A DNA stretch of 10,156 bases from an uncultured Butyricicoccus sp. (GTDB taxonomy: Bacteria; Bacillota; Clostridia; Oscillospirales; Butyricicoccaceae). The notes under the pieces were generated by a model. The model made no database searches. It was given only the letters and a program-made list of their open reading frames with translations, and was not told the origin of the DNA. The stretch lies in contig UQVU01000061.1 of NCBI GenBank assembly GCA_900544475.1, positions 1 through 10,156 on the forward strand, read 5' to 3'. Positions 6,477 through 10,156 of the stretch are shown here, piece after piece. Every line of letters begins with the position of its first letter. Position 1 is the first letter of the stretch. The position numbers and the translations under genes were made by a program.

Positions 6477-6505
6477 TTGTGTTTTGCCGTTTTATCCAGT
6501 ATAAT
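6477..6505 (+). promoter_or_regulatory. Promoter of the yajC-scf operon
   Basis: TTGTGT (6477-6482) and TATAAT (6500-6505) have a 17-base spacer. The -35 box starts only eight bases from the selD -35 box on the other strand, so the two promoters are back to back. Confidence 0.7.
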
Positions 6506-6549
6506 GATAGAAGTATCTATATGACATTACACAGGGAGGTGTAATCACA

Positions 6550-6894
6550 ATGTTTATGGCACTGGATAAAATGCCCGCAGCAAGCGACTACGGCTCGCTT
6601 CTGGCGCAGTTTCTGCCGCTTGTTGTTCTGATCGTCGTTTTCTACTTCGTGCTCATCCGTCCGCAGCGCAAGCGCGACAAGCAGGAGCGCGAGATGCGTT
6701 CCTCCATTTCGGTTGGCGACGAGATCTCGACCATCGGCGGCTTCATCGGCCGTGTCGTCAGCATCAAGGACGACACTCTGGTCATCGAGTCCTCGAGCGA
6801 CCGCACCAAGCTCAAGATCTACCGCTGGGCGATCCGCGGCAAGGAAGCTCCGGCTACCGAGGTCGTTGAGGCTCCGAAGGAAGCAAAGAAGTAA
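6550..6894 (+). CDS. yajC: YajC, Sec translocase accessory subunit
   Basis: The 114-residue protein has the YajC plan: a short N-terminus, one transmembrane helix (about 18-37), the family signature LIRPQRKRDKQ just after it, then a small cytoplasmic domain with VGDEISTIGGFIGRVVSI and a variable charged tail. YajC associates with SecDF in the Sec export complex. The start is supported by GGGAGG (6534-6539); a second in-frame ATG two codons later is equally placed for translation and cannot be excluded. It leads the operon that contains the SCIFF genes, an arrangement known in Clostridia. SecD and SecF, often close by, are not seen in this window. Confidence 0.95.
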   Translation: MFMALDKMPAASDYGSLLAQFLPLVVLIVVFYFVLIRPQRKRDKQEREMRSSISVGDEISTIGGFIGRVVSIKDDTLVIESSSDRTKLKIYRWAIRGKEAPATEVVEAPKEAKK

Positions 6895-6915
6895 GTTCTT
6901 CGCATAAAAAAGTAT

Positions 6916-6949
6916 CTTGCCGAATAAGGTTTTATCACTATTCGGCGGG
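6916..6949 (+). promoter_or_regulatory. Hairpin reaching into the next gene's ribosome binding site
   Basis: GCCGAATA (6919-6926) and TATTCGGC (6939-6946) form a perfect 8-bp stem with a 12-base loop. Three more pairs, two of them U-G, extend it to 6916/6949 and cover the first three bases of the GGGAGG ribosome binding site (6947-6952). It lies between yajC and the small membrane protein and has no T-run. It may lower translation of the downstream gene or mark an mRNA processing point; this is inferred. Confidence 0.55.
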
Positions 6950-6961
6950 AGGATGGGACAT

Positions 6962-7375
6962 ATGAGAAAAACCAATGAGGGCGCGTCACCGGTACGTCTG
7001 ATACTGCTGGCGGCTTTTGCGGGACTGGCGGCGACGCTCGTTCTGATGCTGATAAGCGCAGCTCTTGTGCATCGCGGAACGCTCGGAGAGGCAATGATCC
7101 CGACGATCTCGCTCGCCTGTCTGGCGCTCGGCTGCATGCTCGCCTCGTTCCTCGCGGCGCGGCGTCTGCCGGACGGACGGCTTGCGCTGGCGCTCGCCGG
7201 CGGAGCGGTGGTTTTTCTGGTTCTGCTGGCTGTCTGCGCGTTTGCGCTGTCGCAGCCTGTCCGTTTCGGTCGCACAGCCGTCAGTCTGCTCTGTGCAGTC
7301 GCGGCTTCGGTGCTCGGCACTGCTGTCGGCATCTATATGCGCACAAAAAATAAACACAGTCATCTGAAAAAGTAG
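6962..7375 (+). CDS. Small four-helix membrane protein (TIGR04086-like)
   Basis: The 137-residue protein has four hydrophobic segments at about residues 12-34, 41-62, 71-94 and 101-120, a short charged N-terminus and a basic C-terminal tail (RTKNKHSHLKK). Size, topology and position between yajC and the SCIFF peptide match the TIGR04086 family of putative membrane proteins of Clostridia, whose function is unknown. I chose ATG 6962 because GGGAGG (6947-6952) is nine bases upstream; the ATG at 6953 touches that site, and a TTG at 6917 lies inside a hairpin. Its stop TAG overlaps the AGGAGGG of scfA, so the two are probably translationally coupled. A role in handling or exporting the peptide is only a guess from context. 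Confidence 0.8.
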   Translation: MRKTNEGASPVRLILLAAFAGLAATLVLMLISAALVHRGTLGEAMIPTISLACLALGCMLASFLAARRLPDGRLALALAGGAVVFLVLLAVCAFALSQPVRFGRTAVSLLCAVAASVLGTAVGIYMRTKNKHSHLKK

Positions 7376-7388
7376 GAGGGAATCATCC

Positions 7389-7532
7389 ATGAAGCACGTA
7401 TCTACCCTGACCTCTGCAACCCTGAAGCAGACCGCAGCACACGGCGGCTGCGGCGAGTGCCAGACTTCCTGCCAGTCCGCCTGCAAGACTTCTTGCACCG
7501 TGGCTAACCAGAAGTGCGAGCACGCTAAGTAA
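7389..7532 (+). CDS. scfA: SCIFF six-cysteine ribosomal peptide precursor
   Basis: This 47-residue gene encodes a peptide with six cysteines at 21, 24, 28, 32, 36 and 43, the spacing of the SCIFF family (six cysteines in forty-five residues). The N-terminal MKHVSTLTSATLKQ part acts as leader, and the GGCGECQTSCQSACKTSC core is almost invariant in the family. In studied homologues a radical SAM maturase links Cys32 to Thr37 by a thioether; both residues are at those exact positions here. The biological role of SCIFF is unknown, although nearly all Clostridia carry it. The strong site AGGAGGG (7374-7380) overlaps the preceding stop codon. The maturase gene follows, separated by a GC-rich hairpin. 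Confidence 0.97.
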   Translation: MKHVSTLTSATLKQTAAHGGCGECQTSCQSACKTSCTVANQKCEHAK

Positions 7533-7553
7533 TCGCAGATTTCAAATGAGCAT

Positions 7554-7575
7554 GGGCGCGCCTTGGGCGCGCCTT
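7554..7575 (+). promoter_or_regulatory. GC-only hairpin / duplicated 11-mer between scfA and scfB
   Basis: The 11-base unit GGGCGCGCCTT occurs twice in a row (7554-7564, 7565-7575). Because GGCGCGCC is itself palindromic, the two copies form an 8-bp all-GC stem (7555-7562/7566-7573) with a TTG loop. Only a weak T-rich tail follows (TTGCTATGTAT). It could act as a partial attenuator or as a 3' stabiliser of the scfA part of the transcript. Confidence 0.65.
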
Positions 7576-7604
7576 GCTATGTATATCGGAGGAAATAACA
7601 AGAA

Positions 7605-8975
7605 ATGATCCATCGTTACCAGAAAAAAGGTCTGAACTTTGTCCTGGACGTCAACTCCGGCGCGGTTCACCTGCTCGACGATATCAGCTACGCGGTTTCC
7701 GGTCTGATCGACGAAAACATGACCGAAGCCTGCCCCGAGAGCGTCGTCGAGGCTCTGCCGCAGTACAGCGCGGACGACGTGCGCGAGGCTTACGGCGAGC
7801 TGTACGAGCTGAAAAAGGCAGGCCAGCTTTTCGCGGAGGACGACTACATCGACGTCAGCCGCTATATCCCGGTCGGCGCACCGGTCAAGGCGCTCTGCCT
7901 GCACGTCGCGCACGACTGCAACCTCAGATGCAAATACTGCTTTGCGTCCACCGGCGACTTCGGCCAGGGCCGCAAGATCATGCCGCCCGAGGTCGCGAAG
8001 AAGGCCATCGACTTCGTTATCGCGCGCTCGGGCAAGCGCCGCAACATCGAGGTCGATTTCTTCGGCGGCGAGCCGCTGATGGCGTGGGACACCGTCACCC
8101 AGACGGTCGATTACGCCCGCTCCATCGAGGAGCAGCACGGCAAGAAGTTCCGCTTCACCATCACTACGAACGGCCTGCTGCTTGACGAGGACAAGCGCAA
8201 GTACATCAACGAGAACATGGACAACTGCGTGCTGTCGCTCGACGGCCGCCGCGAGGTCAACGATGAGTTCCGCAAGACCGTCGCCGGCACCGGCAGCTAC
8301 GACACCATCGTGCCCAAGTTCAAGGCGCTCGTCGATGAGCGCGACCCGAACCTCGACTACTACGCCCGCGGCACGTTTACCTCGCATAATCTGGATTTCG
8401 CCGAGGACGTGCTGAGCATCGCGGACGCAGGCTTCGACCGCCTGTCCGTCGAGCCGGTAACGGCTGACCCGGGCTGCGGCTACGACCTCACCGAGGACGA
8501 CCTGCCGAAGATCGAGGCGGAGTACGACCGCCTGACCGACATCATGCTCGAGCGCAAGAAGGCGGGCAAGCCGTTTACCTTCTTCCACTTCATGGTGGAC
8601 CTCGACCAGGGTCCGTGCGTTGTCAAGCGTCTGCGCGGCTGCGGCGCAGGCTACGAGTACGTCGCGGTCACCCCGGACGGCGACATCTATCCCTGCCACC
8701 AGTTCGTCGGCAAGGAAGAGTTCAAGCAGGGCAGCGTGCTCGACCAGTCCTTCAACATGGACATCGCGCAGAAGTTCGCCGGCATGAACATCTATTCGCG
8801 TCCCAAATGCCAGAAGTGCTGGGCGAAGTTCTACTGCTCGGGTGGCTGCTCGGCGGCAAATTACAACATGAACCACGACATGAACGACTCCTATGACCTC
8901 GGCTGCGAGATGGAGCGCAAGCGTCTGGAATGCGCAATTTACCTGAAAGCCATGGAGAAAATGAGCGCTGAATAA
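7605..8975 (+). CDS. scfB: Radical SAM thioether maturase of the SCIFF peptide
   Basis: This 456-residue enzyme should install a Cys-to-Thr thioether in ScfA using S-adenosylmethionine and iron-sulfur clusters. The first 90 or so residues match the RiPP recognition element region that binds the leader. The radical SAM motif CX3CX2C is at C105, C109 and C112 (CNLRCKYC), followed by FFGGEP (152-157) for SAM binding. A SPASM domain with auxiliary clusters follows, with candidate cysteine ligands at 338, 346, 364, 402, 405, 411, 415, 434 and 443, including CX2CX5CX3C at 402-415. Length and order match Tte1186 and CteB, the studied SCIFF maturases. The start has GGAGG about ten bases upstream. Arginine codons never use CGG (0 of 24). 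No terminator is visible after the gene. Confidence 0.97.
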   Translation: MIHRYQKKGLNFVLDVNSGAVHLLDDISYAVSGLIDENMTEACPESVVEALPQYSADDVREAYGELYELKKAGQLFAEDDYIDVSRYIPVGAPVKALCLHVAHDCNLRCKYCFASTGDFGQGRKIMPPEVAKKAIDFVIARSGKRRNIEVDFFGGEPLMAWDTVTQTVDYARSIEEQHGKKFRFTITTNGLLLDEDKRKYINENMDNCVLSLDGRREVNDEFRKTVAGTGSYDTIVPKFKALVDERDPNLDYYARGTFTSHNLDFAEDVLSIADAGFDRLSVEPVTADPGCGYDLTEDDLPKIEAEYDRLTDIMLERKKAGKPFTFFHFMVDLDQGPCVVKRLRGCGAGYEYVAVTPDGDIYPCHQFVGKEEFKQGSVLDQSFNMDIAQKFAGMNIYSRPKCQKCWAKFYCSGGCSAANYNMNHDMNDSYDLGCEMERKRLECAIYLKAMEKMSAE

Positions 8976-8999
8976 GCAAAATGACGAATTATAAAAAGA

Positions 9000-9022
9000 T
9001 TGCGTAAAATCCGTTGCGTAAA
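9000..9022 (+). repeat. Direct repeat TTGCGTAAA around the -35 box
   Basis: TTGCGTAAA occurs at 9000-9008 and again at 9014-9022. The start-to-start spacing is 14 bases, and the second copy covers the -35 hexamer of the next promoter. Such a pair could be an operator, but chance cannot be excluded. Confidence 0.5.
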
Positions 9023-9042
9023 GCGCCGGGGGTGCGTATAAT
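9014..9042 (+). promoter_or_regulatory. Promoter of the ProC-like gene
   Basis: TTGCGT (9014-9019) and TATAAT (9037-9042) with a 17-base spacer. The -10 is perfect and the -35 matches at its first three bases. Transcription should begin near 9049, about 35 bases before the start codon. Confidence 0.75.
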
Positions 9043-9082
9043 TTCTTTTGTATTAAAATTCTCTCGATAAGGAGATGATATT

Positions 9083-9574
9083 ATGCCGCAGAATGTTCTG
9101 GTATCCGTGCTGGGTGACGGAAAATATCTGACCGCACTCGTCCGTGCCATTCTCGAAAAGAACATTATCCCGACGAAGTTCCTGTTCCTGTCCGCTAAGA
9201 ATGAGGCTTCGGTTCAGGCCGCAGCGGGTTATGACGTAACGGTGTGCGACGACGATCTCGCAGCCGTTCTCAAGAGCGAAATTGTCATCGTAACTGCGTC
9301 CAAGCGCGAAATGCCGACCGAGCTGGCGAAGATTTCGAGCAGCTCGCAGAAGCGCGTTGTTGTATCCGTCTGTGACAACGAAAAGGTCGATCTCTCGTAC
9401 CTCAGCGAGCGCATCGTCGCCGCGACCGAGCTGATGGCCGCCGTGCTGCATCGAGATGAGGACGGTTCGCTGCACGCGAGCTACGAGGCCAGCAAGCTGG
9501 CGCGTCCGTTCCTGTGCAAGCCGGCGCGTGACATCGTGGACGCGATGTGCGACCTCGTAAACGCAGAAGCGTAA
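9083..9574 (+). CDS. Short ProC-like NAD(P)-binding protein
   Basis: The 163-residue product resembles the N-terminal Rossmann domain of pyrroline-5-carboxylate reductase and related F420-binding-type oxidoreductases. It shows a first beta strand and a glycine turn (LGDGKYLTAL, residues 10-19; compare GAGNMAEAL in ProC), a second strand plus DVTVCDDDLAAV, then SEIVIVTASKREMPTELAKI where ProC has a VxLAVKP strand, and VVVSVCDNEKVDLSYL. The C-terminal dimerisation domain, which holds the substrate site of ProC, is missing, since full ProC is about 270 residues. It is therefore unlikely to reduce pyrroline-5-carboxylate; a regulatory or scaffolding role is possible but unproven. The start is supported by AAGGAG (9069-9074). 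The frame is intact and ends cleanly, so it does not look like a fresh pseudogene. Confidence 0.7.
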   Translation: MPQNVLVSVLGDGKYLTALVRAILEKNIIPTKFLFLSAKNEASVQAAAGYDVTVCDDDLAAVLKSEIVIVTASKREMPTELAKISSSSQKRVVVSVCDNEKVDLSYLSERIVAATELMAAVLHRDEDGSLHASYEASKLARPFLCKPARDIVDAMCDLVNAEA

Positions 9575-9590
9575 GAGTTCTAACCGGATG

Positions 9591-9666
9591 AAACCGGGAA
9601 TATGCTGTTCTATGATTTCCGAAAGGGGAAAGACGTATGAACAAAAGGCATATTCCCGGTTTTTTT
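9591..9666 (+). terminator. Terminator-like 15-bp inverted repeat enclosing the next gene's start
   Basis: AAACCGGGAATATGC (9591-9605) and GCATATTCCCGGTTT (9648-9662) are perfect reverse complements over 15 bases, and the T-run continues to 9666. The 42-base loop contains the ribosome binding site GAAAGGGG (9621-9628) and the ATG (9637) of the downstream gene. It lies 17 bases after the ProC-like stop codon, where a terminator would be expected. Confidence 0.75.
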
Positions 9667-10156
9667 GATGCCCTCGCGCGGACGCCGTCGTTCGCGTTCC
9701 TGTGCACGATGCTGATGTGCGGCGCGGCGGCGGGCGGCCTGACCGGCCTGTACGCGGCGGAGGGGGACAGTGCGTTCGAGCTGACGAGCCTGCTGCGGGC
9801 GCTTCCCGGACAGGCAGGGAAAAGCATTCTCTGCGCGGTGCTGTGGCTCGTGCTGGCGCTCCCGGCGGCGTTCATCCGCCCCGCGCCGCTCTATCTCTCC
9901 GGACTTGCCGCCGCGCGCGGCTTCGTGCTTGCGCTTTGCCTTGCGGCTGCGGCTGTGCAGGGGGAGGGGGTCGCCGTCATGGCGGCGCAGGCCGTTCCGG
10001 CGGTGCTGAGCGTTGCCGCCCTGCTCGCGGCGCTGACGCTTCTCTGGGAGTGCACGCAGGGGGCGCTTCCCTGGGCGAAAAGCCGCGCCCCGTTCCTGCT
10101 GTGCATGGCTTTGGCCGCTCTGAGTGCGCTGCTGCGCGTGCTTTTTGCGGTTTTAC
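9637..10156 (+). CDS. Multi-pass membrane protein, 3' end beyond the window
   Basis: The frame stays open from ATG 9637 to the window edge (173 codons seen). Five hydrophobic segments are visible at about residues 15-41, 61-80, 83-107, 112-137 and 153-173, with short loops. The size and helical pattern recall stage II sporulation protein M and its relatives, but I see no decisive motif, so this is a weak suggestion. The start is supported by GAAAGGGG eight bases upstream. The first ten codons form the right arm of a terminator-like stem whose loop carries the start codon. This implies that expression depends on readthrough from the ProC-like gene or on a promoter that I cannot see. Confidence 0.65.
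   Translation, partial: MNKRHIPGFFDALARTPSFAFLCTMLMCGAAAGGLTGLYAAEGDSAFELTSLLRALPGQAGKSILCAVLWLVLALPAAFIRPAPLYLSGLAAARGFVLALCLAAAAVQGEGVAVMAAQAVPAVLSVAALLAALTLLWECTQGALPWAKSRAPFLLCMALAALSALLRVLFAVL

Noticed and set aside
5255..6544. 429-codon plus-strand frame across selD
   Set aside because: It reads through the shared terminator, the palindrome and both promoters. selD on the other strand carries the family motifs.
7542..8876. 444-codon open frame on the minus strand opposite scfB
   Set aside because: It is a shadow of the strongly codon-biased scfB gene. The translation is low in motifs and there is no ribosome binding site.
9637..9666. Placing the start of the last gene after the terminator-like stem (for example ATG near 9708)
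   Set aside because: The ATG at 9637 has a well-spaced GAAAGGGG site and the protein begins with a plausible short polar N-terminus; the later ATG lies inside the first hydrophobic segment and lacks a site.
1..10156. CRISPR array, insertion sequence, prophage or toxin-antitoxin pair
   Set aside because: No spaced repeat series, transposase, integrase, phage gene or toxin-like small gene pair was found on either strand.

Overview
The window looks like chromosomal DNA from a GC-rich gut-type Clostridia (Oscillospirales-like Firmicute). The signs are strong AAGGAGG-type ribosome binding sites, near-consensus sigma-A promoters, an S-layer homology (SLH) protein, a VanRS-like two-component system, and above all the SCIFF peptide/radical SAM maturase pair next to yajC, which is a hallmark of Clostridia. 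No mobile element, integrase or CRISPR array is visible.

Layout. Positions 2-40 hold the last codons of an unknown gene. A stand-alone LUD-domain protein (54-653) and an unrecognised lipoprotein (679-1404) follow. A consensus promoter then drives tRNA-Gly(GCC) and tRNA-Cys(GCA), closed by a strong terminator (1457-1684). A monocistronic SLH-only secreted protein (1796-2389) has its own promoter, a 5' leader hairpin and a terminator. Next comes a response regulator/histidine kinase operon (2522-5220), which ends at a terminator shared with the convergent selD (selenide,water dikinase, 5342-6379, minus strand). selD and yajC diverge from back-to-back promoters. Rightwards from there runs yajC, a TIGR04086-like small membrane protein, scfA (the six-cysteine SCIFF peptide) and scfB (its radical SAM thioether maturase), 6550-8975. 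A further promoter drives a shortened ProC-like Rossmann protein (9083-9574). The window ends inside a multi-pass membrane protein (from 9637).

How the genes work together. The clearest system is the SCIFF cassette. ScfA is a 47-residue precursor with six Cys, and ScfB should install a Cys-Thr thioether in it; the residues known from studied homologues (Cys32, Thr37) sit at exactly those positions. A GC-rich hairpin between the two genes may favour peptide over enzyme. The SLH protein and the two-component system are both cell-envelope functions, but no regulatory link is shown. selD supplies selenophosphate; the genes that use it lie outside the window.

Points that deserve attention. (1) The tRNA-Gly acceptor stem does not pair in its three inner positions, and arginine codon use shifts across this tRNA (CGG 20/31 to the left; 5/15 in the response regulator, 0/24 in scfB). 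This suggests that two genomic sources meet in the tRNA, either by assembly error or by recombination. (2) A perfect 15-bp inverted repeat followed by a T-run encloses the ribosome binding site and start codon of the last gene. (3) The sensor kinase carries an exact in-frame 27-bp tandem repeat in its extracellular domain.
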